NCBI GenBank assembly: GCA_951230915.1
Contig: OX579642.1
Span: 9,920,001-9,984,000, forward strand
DNA: 64,000 nt
From: Antitrichia curtipendula
Taxonomy: Eukaryota; Streptophyta; Bryopsida; Hypnales; Leucodontaceae
Direction: 5' to 3'
A program made the position numbers and the translations under genes. Numbering within the stretch: the first letter of the stretch is position 1; every line of letters begins with the position of its first letter. The notes below the pieces were generated by a model. The model was given only the letters and a program-made list of their open reading frames with translations, ran no database searches and was not told the DNA's origin. Positions 34,549 to 47,051 of the stretch are shown here, one piece after another.

Positions 34549-37114
34549 TGTAGAAAGAAAAATAAAAAACAAGTGAATTTAGAGTATTTTAGCCTATTAG
34601 GGGCCTCTTAGTTAAAAAATTTAGAAATAAAGTAACTTTTAAAGTAAAAAGTTGCCTATAAGTGTAAATAGGGTTATTAATATAGGATGGATGAAAATAA
34701 AATAAAATAAAAATAAAAAAAATAAAAAATGATGAATGAGGTGAGACTTAGGTCGCACCCCTTCACTCGCACCGGTTCGATTTTTTTAAGACTATAAAAA
34801 CTGAAAAAAACAAAATGAACATCGGCATTGTAAGACCCAACTTTTATTTATATATATTTATATTATATCGTGAATTTTGTATGTGCATTTGTTTTTTTGG
34901 TTAAGAGTTTAAATTGCATATGTGGATTGAGAGTGGAGAAATTCTATTTGAATTCTGCTTTTGTGAAACCTTTGGATCTATGAATCCAAATTCTTCTTTG
35001 CAAATCAAAATCTGGTGTTCTGGAAAGATTCACAAGCCAAACCGGGAAGTGTTAATTCATGCCTTTGGAGCTTAATTTATGTGCAAACGAAGCCTGATCG
35101 GAGAAGAAGAGAAACTGAAGGTGGAGTGTAGACAATAAGGATAAAAACAAAAAGCTGGGACTCTCAAAAATTGTGAACAGGTTGTTCATTGACTCGATGT
35201 AGAAATCGCTGGTGGATCCAAAAAGTGCCGCAAGCTTCAAATTGCTGCAAATTGTGATTAAGAAAATCAAAAATCCAAATTGACAATCAATACGACCGGG
35301 AGCAACTAAGATTTGGCCAAGGAAGCTCTACAGCAGGCGTGATTGCGATGAAAGTCAAAAGAGATTTCGAAATTTTTGATTGCGCATGAATTTTTGGTTC
35401 AATGCAGGTAGTGTGCATTTAATTGATTGAATGTTTGCACATCCTCTATCAAATTCGGAAATTTGGCTGTAGGTTGTAATGCAAACTCAATGCATGACTG
35501 AAGAAAAATGAATCTTCAAATTCTTGGTTTGCATAACAATTCTTACAAATCACGGATTAAGCATGATCAGAGTGATCTGACTAGTAATCATAATCAATGA
35601 GCGATTCAAAAATTTGCAATTTGGAAATTTGTTGAATTTGGCGCTTTTCTTGGTTCTCCACGGCAACCAAATTTTGAAAATTTCATACCAATGTGAGTGC
35701 TGTAGGAGTCAGATAGATGGAGATTGAGTAATTGTATAGAATCCAGAGCCAAATTTCAACAAAAACAGACGAATTCTTCAAAAAAAATAAAACTGGCAAT
35801 CAATCTCCAACATATGTTGCTTTATTGGGCGCTGAAATTCTGAGAAATTTTGTATAAATTAAGTTCTTGGGTGGATCTTGGGTACTGAATTGATTTAGTA
35901 GGTGAGAATCCATCCAAATTTCATAACATTAAATCAAATTGATTGTTGGAATTGAAATTGTCGAAGCAAGCAGTCTGCGGAGCTTTCTGCGGCTCCGATT
36001 AGGGATTTGGAGGTTCCCCGCATGGTCTTAGGGGGAATCGCACGGTCTTAGGGTCCCTACCTCTCGGATTTGGGGTTGGCTGCTGGTCTTTGCTCCCGGG
36101 TCTTGACTGCCAAGTGTTGGACTGGTTCTGCTGGGTCTTAAGGCTAGGCCGGGGGTTACTTGTTGCTGGCTTGGGCTGGTTATATATTTTTTATCTTTTA
36201 TTTTTTAAATTTATTAATTACTGAATTATAATTTTATTAATAATTAATTTATTAATTACTTAATCATTGATTGATTAATTATTTAATTGTTATCTTATTA
36301 ATTATTCAATTGTTAATTCAGTAATTTATTAATTTATTAATCCAGTAATTTATTAATTTGTTAATCTAGTAATTTATTAATTTATTAAATTACTTATGTT
36401 TTATATCTTATAGAGTTTTAGTGTTTTATTAATTATTTGTATTCTAATTTTAATCTTATACTTTATATGTTTATAAATTGTGAAATGTTTATGTAAACTA
36501 TAAGATATATGTGATTGGTCATAGGTTCTATATGTTTGGTTCATTTGTGAATTGTACCAATGTTATGTTTGTATGTTAATCCTTGTGGTTTTGGACTCAT
36601 TTGACATAATTGGAGAAAAGAATTAAAGAACTATTTGACATCATCATACACTCACAACTGAGAACTATTTGACGTAGAATACGGAAACACTAGACATTCT
36701 TGCATGAATGCATGATTGTATTAGCTGTAGATTGACTGGACATATTTGACATAAAAACATAAAAAAAAAGTATATAATGAATGAAGCATATTATCAATAC
36801 TATCTTGTGTGATTAGGTCCTAGTGCATGCATTGTATAAGATTCATTTGACAAAACCTGATTTATTTGACAAAGAATGATTTGACATCCCTTAGAATACT
36901 ATATAGAACCGGGACTTTATACATACTTTGGTAACGGACTGGCCAACAAATTCTACTTGGGAATAAGAGTGATATAATACTAAACTTGTAAACGTAAATC
37001 TATTCGTATGCGACTTTCAGTCATAAAACGTTAGACTGATTTAACCTTTCCCTAGAACGAAGAACCCCTATACTATTGTTTCCTGGGTTTTGTGAGTGTA
37101 AAATCTAGTTCACA
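34549..37114 (+). repeat. 5' long terminal repeat
   Basis: 2,566 bp, TG...CA ends, identical in length to the 3' copy. A TATAAAAA box at 34793-34800 puts transcription start near 34825, so U3 is only ~275 bp and R-U5 is over 2.2 kb. The interior (36195-36405) is an almost pure run of TTATTAATT-type words. A minus frame of 72 codons at 35052-35270 is duplicated in the 3' copy and is probably chance. Confidence 0.93.
34793..34800 (+). promoter_or_regulatory. LTR TATA box
   Basis: TATAAAAA in the context AAGACTATAAAAACTG. The same box occurs in the 3' LTR at 53058-53065, from which downstream host DNA (the MITE and the oxygenase gene) could be read. Confidence 0.55.
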
Positions 37115-37117
37115 TTT

Positions 37118-37135
37118 TGGTGCCGCTGCCGGGGA
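37118..37135 (+). other. Primer-binding site
   Basis: TGGTGCCGCTGCCGGGGA begins 3 bp after the LTR end. It closely resembles the TGGCGCCGTTGCCGGGGA site of many plant Ty3/Gypsy elements, which pairs with a tRNA 3' end (tRNA-Asp type in Athila-like elements). Confidence 0.85.
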
Positions 37136-37428
37136 AAGGTCCTGGCTAACGGTGGCTGAAATGTAGAATAGATTAGGAATAATTATTAAAACTTTGACTA
37201 TGAAAGACCTAGAGAACCAATTTGTAAAAATAGAATATGTATCTCCTTGGATAAATGTCTCCAAAGAATGACATGTATTTTTCCTAAATAGTGTTCTTTC
37301 TTAAACCTTAGTCAATACATTAATAAAATTTTCTTTACAAGAAATACTTACATTAGTTTTGGAACAATTAGATAAAAAATAAAAATAAAAATATAACTAG
37401 AATACATATAGTATGTTTATGAGAAAAG

Positions 37429-37956
37429 ATGGGATTGTGCGAGGAAATAAGTCAGGAGTTTATAGAACAAATGTTAGCGGAAATTTTTCTAGAAGTGGAA
37501 ATATTAGAAAAGCCTAAACTTACAATTCGTTACGATCGACCATTTTTACAAGCCTTAAATCCAACACCAAACTTAAATACAATTCCGAAAATTAACCAAA
37601 ATTTTAATAGTTTAAACTCCAGAAGGAATAGGACTCATACCACCACAAACATTCAAACACCTAAACAAAGAATTTGTTGTCATTTTTGTGGTGAAATAGG
37701 ACATATTAAAAGAACCTGTTCTAAGAAACAGATTTACGATAGTACAAAACAAAATATTTCCCAATTTAGCAAACCTATTCCAAAACAAATTTCTTTTGAC
37801 CAAGAATTCTTAGAAAGTGCTAGAGGTCTTATACAATTAAGAAATCCGGAAATAACCATAGAAGAATTATTTAGAATAAGAACCATAGTTAATACCTTAA
37901 TCTACTATTATCCAACTGAAAATAAAATCCAGGGAAATAGTTCAAACATACATTGA
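37429..37956 (+). CDS. Leader ORF with zinc knuckle (175 codons)
   Basis: The ORF starts at ATG and is uninterrupted. Residues ~83-96 contain a CCHC zinc knuckle, CHFCGEIGHIKRTC, of the kind that binds retroelement RNA. The C-terminal third is predicted mostly helical by eye. It lies between the primer-binding site and gag, a place usually occupied by untranslated leader, and is in a different unit from gag. It may be a displaced nucleocapsid fragment or a separate RNA-binding accessory protein. Confidence 0.55.
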   Translation: MGLCEEISQEFIEQMLAEIFLEVEILEKPKLTIRYDRPFLQALNPTPNLNTIPKINQNFNSLNSRRNRTHTTTNIQTPKQRICCHFCGEIGHIKRTCSKKQIYDSTKQNISQFSKPIPKQISFDQEFLESARGLIQLRNPEITIEELFRIRTIVNTLIYYYPTENKIQGNSSNIH

Positions 37957-37995
37957 AATTTAAAAAAAAAAAAAAAAAATTCAAAATGAATCAAA

Positions 37996-38490
37996 ATGGG
38001 TTATTTACTCCCATGGGAAGTTCCAGAGCTGTTAGAAGACTACTATTCTAGACCTTGCCTTTTTATGGCCCTTTATCGATTTTATAAAGGAGTCTATTTT
38101 GGACAAGGGTTTCACTTAAGCGGAAATTATATAAAAGACAAAGAATTAAAAAATTCTATTGACCTATTACCGTTAGATTTAAAAAGAGTAATTTTTAGCA
38201 AAATTTGGAATAATGGAAAACCACACATTTGGGCAGTAGTAAAAAAGGGAAAACTCCATTTAGCTTTCCACTTACACTATTTATTTGTCCAATACGGAAA
38301 ATTAAAACATCTTGTGAAACCTAAGGTTCTAAGAGTTTATGCTACTTGGACCGGCTATCAAATAGATAGAAAATGTTACATTTTTACATATGGACCAGTC
38401 AATCGAGCAAGGACACCTTTAATCCCAGAATTTATGTGTAGTGAAAAACAACATCCCTTGAGCCCTTCTTTTAGTCTAATTTGTCTTTAA
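37996..38490 (+). CDS. Leader ORF of unknown function (164 codons)
   Basis: The ORF starts at ATG, 39 bp after the stop of the preceding ORF, and is intact. It is rich in aromatic and basic residues (for example RVYATWTGYQIDRKCYIFTY) with no transmembrane stretch or known domain. Its composition looks like a folded globular protein and not random AT-rich DNA. Two intact small ORFs in the leader of an element whose pol is ruined is notable. I cannot name a family. Confidence 0.45.
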   Translation: MGYLLPWEVPELLEDYYSRPCLFMALYRFYKGVYFGQGFHLSGNYIKDKELKNSIDLLPLDLKRVIFSKIWNNGKPHIWAVVKKGKLHLAFHLHYLFVQYGKLKHLVKPKVLRVYATWTGYQIDRKCYIFTYGPVNRARTPLIPEFMCSEKQHPLSPSFSLICL

Positions 38491-38725
38491 AAAATAAAAA
38501 AACTAAAAAAAAAAACTCTATAGAAGACCAGAAAACTAAATCCCATATCGATTGGTTAGGATCGGGTTCGCTACTATAAGAGTATAGATCGTTGAAAGCT
38601 TATAACTTGATAAATAGTGGTAATCCATTACCTCAATTTCTTGAGATAGCGGATCACCAGTGTTTGTCAAGTTTTGTTTTAAAACTTAGAATTACCTTTT
38701 AAAAATCTATCTATGGCCTCTCTGA

Positions 38726-40101
38726 ATGTCTGGCCACACCCCTGACCGTTTAATAAGGGAAGCCACATGTAAATTACAAAAGGATGGAAGATTTCTTGCA
38801 ACCTATGTTAACCCTTGTTATTCACCACCAGGAAATCCACCAAGTCCTGAAGATTCAGCAGTAATAAAATCACCTTCAGGAAAATTTCAACGCCTTGTTC
38901 AAAACACAACTCCAAATGATTCACCGTTTAAAATAGGAGAATTGGACATTGATGTAGAACTTAGTTCTACAATTATAGTAGAAGTAGAAGTGTAGAACTA
39001 TAGGAATCCACAAACAAAAACAAAGAAGAATTGGAAAATCCTTTTGTGGATACTGCTACATCTTTTGAAATAGGAGAATCTTCCATTACTACGGCAGAAG
39101 TGTCTAATAGCCCACAACTGCCTTTAACACCAGTCAATGATTCCTTTTTGAAACCTAAAGCGCTTGATTTTGAAACAAATGCTGTAATCTCAGAATACTT
39201 GAGAGAAACATGGAATCAACAAAGTAGTAGTATTGTTGAGAGGTTAGAAAATTATTTAATACCTATTAGGGAGCATAGCTTAGAAGTATCTTCTACAAGT
39301 TTGGTTAACCAAGATCAATTCGAAATACGTCCAAATTTAGAATTATCTACTGGACAATTCTTAAATTTTGACTATGAGGAAAACATAAATCCTTATAGTT
39401 TTCAACAAACACCCTTATTTCCAGATCAAAAGATAATTGATAGTAAACTACTTGAAATACACGCACCAAATTGTGAGGACAATTTGTGGATAGAAAATTA
39501 CACAATGGCACAACCACGTCCATTGAATTTAGTCAACTTACCACAATATAATGGTCAAGCAGGCTTAGATCCTGAGTACCATTTAAATTGTTTTAGCATA
39601 GTTTGTGCGGCTAATATGATTCCTGAGGTTACTTACCTCACTACCTTTCCTGCCACTTTGGTAGGAATTGCACAAGAATGGTATCAAACTAATGGTCTAT
39701 TTAGAACATGGGATGCATTAAGAGATGCCTTCCAAACTAGATTTAGACCATTAGCCTTTAGGGAAAGTTTACAGGAAAGACTAAGAACTATAAGAATGGC
39801 AGTGGGAGAAAGTGTAAACAATTATTATGGTAGAATGGAGTACATTTTACAATGGTGGACAGGTCATGGGATTCCAGACCTTTATTTAACTGGAATTTTT
39901 GTGGGAGGATTATATCCCCCAGAATTCAAGATTGCAATAAAAGAAAAGAATCTTGTTGATCTAGCTATTGCAATACAATATGCTAAACAATATGAAGAAG
40001 CACAAATAGGAGAAGAACAAATGGGTACTATTGATCCTAGTTTGTATCCATTTGATATGATGTATTCACAAATGGGGATGCAAGTGCCTAAAATACTCTA
40101 A
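38726..40101 (+). pseudogene. gag: gag (capsid), frame-disrupted
   Basis: A first frame (38726-38995, ATG) and a second (39031-40101, no ATG at its start, different frame) together look like one Gag polyprotein broken near 38995. The second frame holds the plant retrotransposon Gag domain: TTFPATLVGIAQEWYQ, then WDALRDAFQTRF, then GESVNNYYGRMEYIL and the downstream helix pair, roughly residues 195-330 of 356. Gag builds the virus-like particle that packages the element RNA. The frame ends at TAA 40099-40101, but the same frame reopens at once. Confidence 0.8.
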
Positions 40102-40107
40102 ATTCAC

Positions 40108-40955
40108 TTGTTTTTTATTTTTCTTTCTACACTTCTAATAACTAATTATGCATCAACATTTATGCATCAACATCCCCAAGTAAGAAATTATACTACCCAA
40201 CCTAAAGTAGTAGTGCCAAAAGTACCTGAAGAAAAAGATACAAAAACAGAATTAGTTAATAAATTAGTAGAGGAAATGGCTGATTTAAGGGTACAAATTA
40301 CAAATGCACCCGTTAAAAGAGGTAAGCCAAATAACTCTAGAACTAATGTTTGGTGTGTAAACTGCCAAGGGCATGGCCATTTGCCCTCCAAATGTCCGTC
40401 GCCAGATATAAATCAAAGGCCCCGTTGTAATTTTGTGGAGGAAGTCATCCAACTGATAAATGTTGGAATTTAGCATCTGTCAAACAAGACCTTCAAGCTA
40501 TAAAACAAGTTTTGCAAATTGATGCTAACAAGCCATGGGTGAATAAGTCAAATGATAGCAAAAGACCTTTTACTAGATCTAATAATGGTCCACCTTATAA
40601 GGCTAATGATAATTGTTCCCGTTGGAGCGATAACTATAATGGGCCAACAATGTGGAATGGACCCCCATCTAATCCAAACACCCATCGCTATGGACCTCCT
40701 GAACGAGGAAAGCATTTGGTGTGTTATAGGTGTGGCAAACTAGGCCATTATGCCAATGAATGTCCCAATCCTAAGCAACAGTGGGGTACTCACCGTGGTG
40801 TGGCAGATGTTGTCAAGAAGGTCATTTACCTGAAGATTGCACTGCCCCACCTAGAAAATTTCCACCATCTGAGAGAGATTACTCCAGAAATAAACAAGTT
40901 CAATTCCAAGAACCAGACAATTCTAGACCATCTAATCATGTTTCTCATACTATGA
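40108..40955 (+). pseudogene. Nucleocapsid region, two zinc knuckles
   Basis: The frame 40108-40473 is in phase with gag after one stop and contains CVNCQGHGHLPSKC. The frame 40512-40955 contains CYRCGKLGHYANEC. Both fit CX2CX4HX4C. The frames are separated by stops and a shift near 40473-40512. They would bind and condense genomic RNA. Confidence 0.75.
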
Positions 40956-41710
40956 TTGAGAAAAGATCTTATCCAGAAAATGTCTTTATAGCTACAAGAG
41001 CTGAAAAGCCTAAACAAGTTTTACAAGAATCTCAAACTTCGAATGACACTGGAAGTGAAAATGGAACCCCAAAGATTCTAACAACAAGGAATCCAATAGA
41101 AATAGAACCAATATTAGAACAAGAAAAAGTACAAATTGAAAACAAAATTATAGATCCAATACATCCCAACAAAGAAATGACTTGGAAGGAAAGACAAGAA
41201 AAATTGTCTAGTAAGCGATTACTTAGTCAAACACTAGAACCATCAAAAATTATACAACCTATAATACCATCTTCCCCATTACCAAGTTTTTACCAAATAC
41301 CTGCAAAAAGAAGGAATTCTAGATCTAATATTCAGGGTTTACCAAAATGCAAAGCTCTACGAACCATGAAATTAACAGAGGGAATGGAACCTTACAATGT
41401 TTTGGCTAACCTTAATCGAATTCAACCTTTAATAAGTATGAAACAGTTTTTAGCCATTTCACCCAAATGTAGAAGTGACCTAAGTACATCATTGGTAAGG
41501 AAAAGACCCAAAATTTTAGAAATACATGAAATTTCTAGAGACCCTGGAGCTCCTACAATAGATGTGATAATTGATGGATCTTTAATCCATGGAGTGCAAA
41601 TTGATAGTGGGTCTAGTGTTAATCTCATGAATTTTGAAACTATGGAAGAATTGGGATTAAGTACTATGACCTCCACCTCCTATCATTTTGCGGATGGCGG
41701 ATCAAAGTAG
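40781..41710 (+). pseudogene. Third zinc knuckle and aspartic protease
   Basis: The frame overlaps the previous one and opens after a probable frameshift at ~40785. A third knuckle CGRCCQEGHLPEDC follows at once. After ~230 linker residues comes IDVIIDGSLIHGVQIDSGSS with the DSG catalytic triad of retropepsins, then NLM. A TAG at 41708-41710 cuts the domain. The downstream continuation (RPWLYSAKAKDDWGKGTLTI, at 41826-42023) is the segment that usually follows the protease in plant Gypsy elements. Confidence 0.8.
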
Positions 41711-42442
41711 AGTCAAACCTTTGGGAATGCTAAGCCAAATTGTAACAACAATTGGGGGGATAGACTACAAAGTAGATTAAATAGTCTTTAAACTTACGGA
41801 ATCGATATCTTCCTATCCCATACTATTGAGAAGACCGTGGTTGTATTCAGCCAAAGCCAAAGATGATTGGGGAAAAGGAACCCTAACCATTGGAAAAGGA
41901 AAGAACAAAATTATTCTACCCCTTTATCCACCATCATACCATGGCAAAACCAAGTTAGAAGAGAGTAATATTACAACTGAAAACCAATTTGAGACTGAAA
42001 GTGAGAAAAGTGATGAGGAATAAACTCAAAAAGTTAATAAAGAGTTTTCCTATGAGAGTTTGGGATTTGGAGAATATTTCACTCCACTTGCTCAAATAAA
42101 TGATTCAGATGATGCCATTTTGGCATGGGAGAATTCTGAAATTTTTAGTATAAGTACAGAAAAGAATTCAGACCTTGAACCTAAAATTCAATCTGACACC
42201 TAAGAAATGAAAGACATGCTAGCTTATAGTGAAACCACACCCTTTCAAAAGAAAACTTTCAAAGAATCCCTAAGAAAACTTGTACAAGATATGAATTTGG
42301 GAGTTGAAAAAGCCCCACAAATTATTAAAGTTTATTCAAAAATGACTAAAGTTGAATTCAAATACTAGAAAGGATTCTTTACAAGGCACAAAAGTTCCTT
42401 TGCTTGGACTTATAATGATTTGAAAGGTGTTCCACCAGACAT
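41711..42442 (+). pseudogene. Protease-RT linker with multiple stops
   Basis: Recognisable pol text continues through stops at about 41779, 42022, 42200 and 42367, with no frame longer than 65 codons. The segment shows the conserved lead-in to RT (SFAWTYNDLKGVPPDICKYK). The density of nonsense codons shows this copy cannot make a full Pol. Confidence 0.75.
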
Positions 42443-43361
42443 TTGCAAATACAAAATAACTTAGAACCAGATGCCAAACCTGTTAGACAAAGGCAATATA
42501 GAATGAACCCTAAATATTCACTTATGGTAAAAGAAGAAATCGACAAGCTTTTAGCTTGTGGATTTATTTTTGAAGTACCATATAGCGAATGGGTATCACC
42601 AATAGTTATAGTTCCTAAAAAGAATGGCAAAATCCGTATATGTCAAGATTATAGGAAATTAAATAGTGTGACTAAAAAAGATCATTTTCCCTTGACTTTT
42701 ACAGACACACTATTGGATGGTGTAGCTGGATATGAATGTTATTCTTTTATGGACGAGTTTTTAGGTTATAACCAAATTCAAATTACAAAAATTTATAGAC
42801 TACTAACTGCCTTTACAACCGATTGGGGCATTTTTGCTCACACTAAAATGCCATTTGGCCTATGTAATGCACCCACCACATTCCAAAGGTTGATGACAAT
42901 TGCATTTCAGATGTATTTAAGGAAGTTTATAGAAATCTTCCTAGACGACTTTTTGTGTTTATAGCACAAAAAAAAAACATGCGGAATGTTTAGAAAAATG
43001 CTTTGTCCAATGTGAAAAGTATGGAATTTCTATAAATGCTGCAAAATCCCAATTTGCCGTACCTTTTGGCAAATTAGTTGGCCATATTGTTTCTAGCCAA
43101 GGAATGGCCACTGACCCAGATAAAGTTGCAATAATAGTACAATTACCTCAATCTAATAGTGTCACAAAAGTTAGAGCCTTTTTAGGGCATGTTGGTTACT
43201 ATAGACGTTATATTTACAAATATGCCAACATAGTTGTTCCTTTGACAGAACTAACTAAGAAGTCAGAAGATGCACCTATTTGGATAGAAGCATGTACAAA
43301 GGCTTTTGAAACCTTAAAACACAAATTAACTACATCACCGGTCTTAATTCCACCTAATTAG
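42443..43361 (+). pseudogene. pol: Reverse transcriptase, broken
   Basis: The RT palm is clear: VSPIVIVPKKNGKIRICQDY, then FMDEFLGYNQIQI (first catalytic Asp), KMPFGLCNAPTTFQRLM, and IFLDDF at the YxDD site, where the usual Tyr-Val is Phe-Leu. TAG at 42962-42964 and a run of ten A near 42967 break the frame after the catalytic DD. The thumb continues from 43104 (LGHVGYYRRYI). A TAG at 43359-43361 stands where related elements have Trp (PPN-W-DKDFEVY). Confidence 0.85.
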
Positions 43362-43740
43362 GATAAAGACTTTGAAGTCTATATAGATGCCTCTAATGTC
43401 GCAATAGGTAGTGTATTAAGTCAAAAGGATGAAAAAGGTCATGATAGACCAATTTACTTTGCAAGTAGGCAATTGGCAGCTGCAGAAAAGAATTATACTG
43501 TCACAGATAGAGAAGCCTTAGGAATGATATTTTCAGTCCAAAAGTTTAGACACTACTTGTTGGGTTATAAATTCAACTTCCATGTAAACCATGATGCTTT
43601 AAAATACATGATAAATAAACCACAATTAAGTGGAAGAATAGCAAGATGGGTCTTGCTACTTCAAGAGTTTAATTTCACAATTCAAGTTAGACCAGGAAAG
43701 AGTCATGCAAATGCTGACCACCTGTCACGAATAAACCAAG
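43362..43740 (+). pseudogene. RNase H domain
   Basis: VYIDASNVAIGSVLSQ contains the first catalytic Asp, YTVTDREALGMIFSVQKFRHYLLG the Glu region, and HADHLSRI-type text (ANADHLSRI) closes the domain. It belongs to the same polyprotein as the RT and is separated from it by the TAG at 43359. Confidence 0.85.
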
Positions 43741-45062
43741 AAGTAGGGAGTGAACCCATTAATGATAACTTCCCTGATGCAGATCTATTCCAAGTAGATG
43801 TTATTCCAATAGAATATGCTGACATTATTCACTACCTTTCAACAGGACAATTTTCCCTTGAATACACGGAAAAACAAAAGAAAATGTTAGTATATAAAAG
43901 TAGTCCTTATACACTACTTGCTAGAACACTTTATAAAAAAGGTAAAGATGAAATTTTAAGACAATGTATCAATCCTAGTGAAATTCCTATCATCCTTCAC
44001 GGATGTCACAGTAATGCATGTGTAGGACACTTTGCGGGATTAGTAATGGCTCAAAAAGCATTACAATCCGGCTATTGGTGGCCCACTATGTTTGCTGATG
44101 CTGCAACATTTGTAAAAAAATATGATCCCTGCCAAAGAGTAGGAAAACCTACTCCAACATCTTCTATGTTTTTAACACCTATTCTAGCCCAGATTCCTTT
44201 TGAGAAATGGGGCATAGATTTTGTAGGACCAATTAATCCACTAAGTCGAGATGGAAGAAAAAGATACATTCTAGTCGCAACCGAATATGTAACCAAATGG
44301 GCTGAAGCCCTAGCCACAAGAAATGATGATGCCAACACAATGGCTAAATTCTTGTATGAAAACATTATTACAAGATTTGGTTGTCCCAAAGAATTGGTTA
44401 GTGATAGAGGAACCCATTTTGTCAATGACACTATCACCAAGTTGACAGAAAAATACTTTATAAAACATAGAAAGACTAGTCCCTATCATTTTAGAGCAAA
44501 TGGACAAACGGAAAAGACTAATGGGATTTTATGTAAAATAATAATCAAAACTGTCCAAGGTTCCAACATAGATTGGGATGCTAGAGTGTTTGATGCTTTG
44601 TGGGCTTATAAGATAGCCTATAAAGTTACCACTAAATGCACCCCTTTCCAATTAGTCTATGGACAAGAAGCTATCTTACCCATAGAATTGGAAGTCCAAT
44701 CCTTATGAATAACAATTGAACATAGATTAGGAAATGAAGAATCTTTAATGGAAAGATATGTCATGTTAAAAAAATTGGATGAAACTAGAAGACAAGCCTA
44801 TCTTAACACTTTAGCAATGCAAAACCGTAGAAAAAGCTATTATGATAGCAAATTAAAATCCAAAAACTTGCAACCAAATGATTTGGTGTTATTGTATGAT
44901 AGTCATTTTCAAAAATTCCCAGGGAAATTTAAAATGAGACGGTTTGGTCCTTACAAAGTCCTTAACTCTTACCCTAATGGGTCAATTGAGTTAAAAAATT
45001 TTGAAGGAAAAATTCATCCAACCCGTTACAATGGATATCGACTTAAACCCTACATAACTTGA
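43741..45062 (+). pseudogene. Integrase, disrupted by TGA
   Basis: The zinc domain HSNACVGHFAG...YDPCQRVG has the second Cys of the usual CxxCQ pair replaced by Tyr. The catalytic core has all three acids: GIDFVGP, VSDRGTHF and GQTEKTN. TGA at 44706-44708, probably from CGA, interrupts the domain just after ILPIELEVQSL. The C-terminal part resumes at 44748 and ends PTRYNGYRLKPYIT at 45062. Integrase would insert the cDNA into host DNA. No chromodomain is visible at the C terminus. Confidence 0.88.
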
Positions 45063-45075
45063 GGGCAAGTTATGT

Positions 45076-45092
45076 CTAAGTAGGGGGTAGGC
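45076..45092 (+). other. Internal polypurine-tract-like site
   Basis: AAGTAGGGGGTAGG follows the integrase stop by ~15 bp, in the context ATGTCTAAGTAGGGGG. It closely resembles the sequence next to the 3' LTR (ATATGCTAAGTAGAGGG, 52791-52807). This suggests that 45093-52790 was added between an ancestral pol end and the 3' LTR, or that the element keeps two priming tracts. Confidence 0.5.
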
Positions 45093-45900
45093 TTATAAAT
45101 AACTAAAACTTAATAATAATAATTTTTTTTTTAAATTTTAAATTTAAAAAAAATTAATAATAATAATAAATAAATTTGCACAATTGCATGTATAGATTAG
45201 AAGGTCAAGTGAAAAATTGTCAAAGCCTTGTCATTATCTTGTATACTAGAGTTGAAAATATGTCTGACAAGTTCATATATTATCTTGCATCCATTTGTCA
45301 GGGTTGATCATCATCTCTCGTTGCATTGCATATTGCAATCTAAGAGTGAGCATTTTGAGTTGCTGAGACGACGCAGAGGTTCTAGTCATCTAGAGCATTC
45401 AGGTATAAATCATTTGAACTGAAGCAATAGATTTTTTCTAGTCTTATTATATTGATTATTGTCTAATCATTGTTGTCATGATAAGTGATAAAAGATAAAT
45501 TCCAGAGAGAATTAAATGATTAAATATTAATAATAATCTCTAAGTGAGTTTTAAGTAAAATAAGAGAGAATATAATAAACGTTGAGAGAAATCTTCAAAT
45601 AAAAGTCTATTACTTCTCATTTTCAACCAGTTGTCAAGTACATTTGCCAAGAGAAAAGAAAGAACTAATTGTCACGAACTTAAGTTTAAGAGTGAAATCC
45701 TGTAAGTATGAAAGAACAAGATAATATAAAGAGTAACCTCTGTATTAGCCATAAATTGAAAGTTTAAATTGCTCATTTACCAAAAGAAAAGTGTCATTCT
45801 TGAGTCTGTCAATTCATAACCACTCTTTAAGGAAAAGATAACGAGTAAACATGATAAAATTGAGTGTATTTGTCGCAACACAGGATAAGCAATTCCCATA
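45093..45900. other. Non-coding spacer after pol
   Basis: A/T homopolymer runs (45119-45175), then AT-rich DNA with GAGAGAA words; no frame of note. Confidence 0.4.
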
Positions 45901-47051
45901 TTATACTCCCCAAAACCACTCTAAAGCATAACAAAGTGACTCTAAAGATCGAACCCACGAGATTCTGTGAAGTATCTAACTCTATTAACGAACTAAGTCA
46001 AGTCAGTAGTAACATCCATCTTTTCCTGTCCTCTTCCTATGACCGGAACCAAAAACACCCAGAAAACAAAGGATCGGATTCTTGCTCTCTTCCGATTCCA
46101 ACTAGTCTTCCGGTTGTCGAATCCAAAACAACCCAAGGACCCTATCTCTTCCGGTCCGGGTATCCGTCTAGACCAATCCGTTCTAGACAACTCACAACCA
46201 TTTCCTCTCCTATCCGGTTTGGTTTTACCTCTGTTTAGCCATCAGAGGGTTCGCCGCTTGCTTTTGAGAGTGGTAGGCCCACCACACCTTCCGTGACTTA
46301 TAGTGGCTGAAGACCCACTTTCCAAATCTCTTCCTTCCTAGGCTAGTACGGATCCGGTTTGGTCCTTCACAGCAATCCAGATTGCAATCCGGTCCACTGG
46401 TCACACAAAGACCCCCCGTACGATCCTCTCAATACTACAACGACCCTGATGTCATCCTATTCCGTGCGAAGCTAAGGCGGTTACAAGTGCACCCGTCCAT
46501 TCCAACGTCAACTAGAATTCTTCCGTTTACTGTTAAGATGGTGAGACCTCACAGGAGATCGGACACTCAACCGGATTTCTCACCCAGGAGTTCTAGCGTG
46601 ACTAAGGACTCCCTCCCTATCCGCCTAGCCTAACAACGGCTTTCTCACCCGGAATCTCAAACTCTAGACGCGCTGAGGCACTGAAGTTCACTCCCAACTC
46701 TATCCTATTCGCTCACATGCACTTAGAACCAAGAAAACACCAAGGGGAGAAATTCCAACGCATCCGCTCGTGCTTTCCGAACTCCCTCACGCACAACTCT
46801 GCCAAAACATGGGAGAACGTACAACAAGAAAGTACAAAGAGAGAACACAAAGAAAATGTAGAAGGAAAGACTCCCAGTCCTCAGCACAAGGACTGAATTA
46901 TATACACTTTGAGAACTTTCAAAAATAACAAAAGGCAAAAAGAGCCGTTAAAAGTCAACCTAAATCCGGATCCTAACTTCCGGTCCTCCTAACACTACCG
47001 GATCGGATTACTAATCCGGATCCGTTCCTATCCTATCTTTCCTAACTTATT

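Noticed and set aside
35052..35270. 72-codon minus frame present in both LTRs
   Set aside because: Its duplication reflects the LTR and not selection; no start context or family match.
44072..44507. Minus-strand frames of 122 and 65 codons
   Set aside because: Shadows of the integrase on the plus strand.
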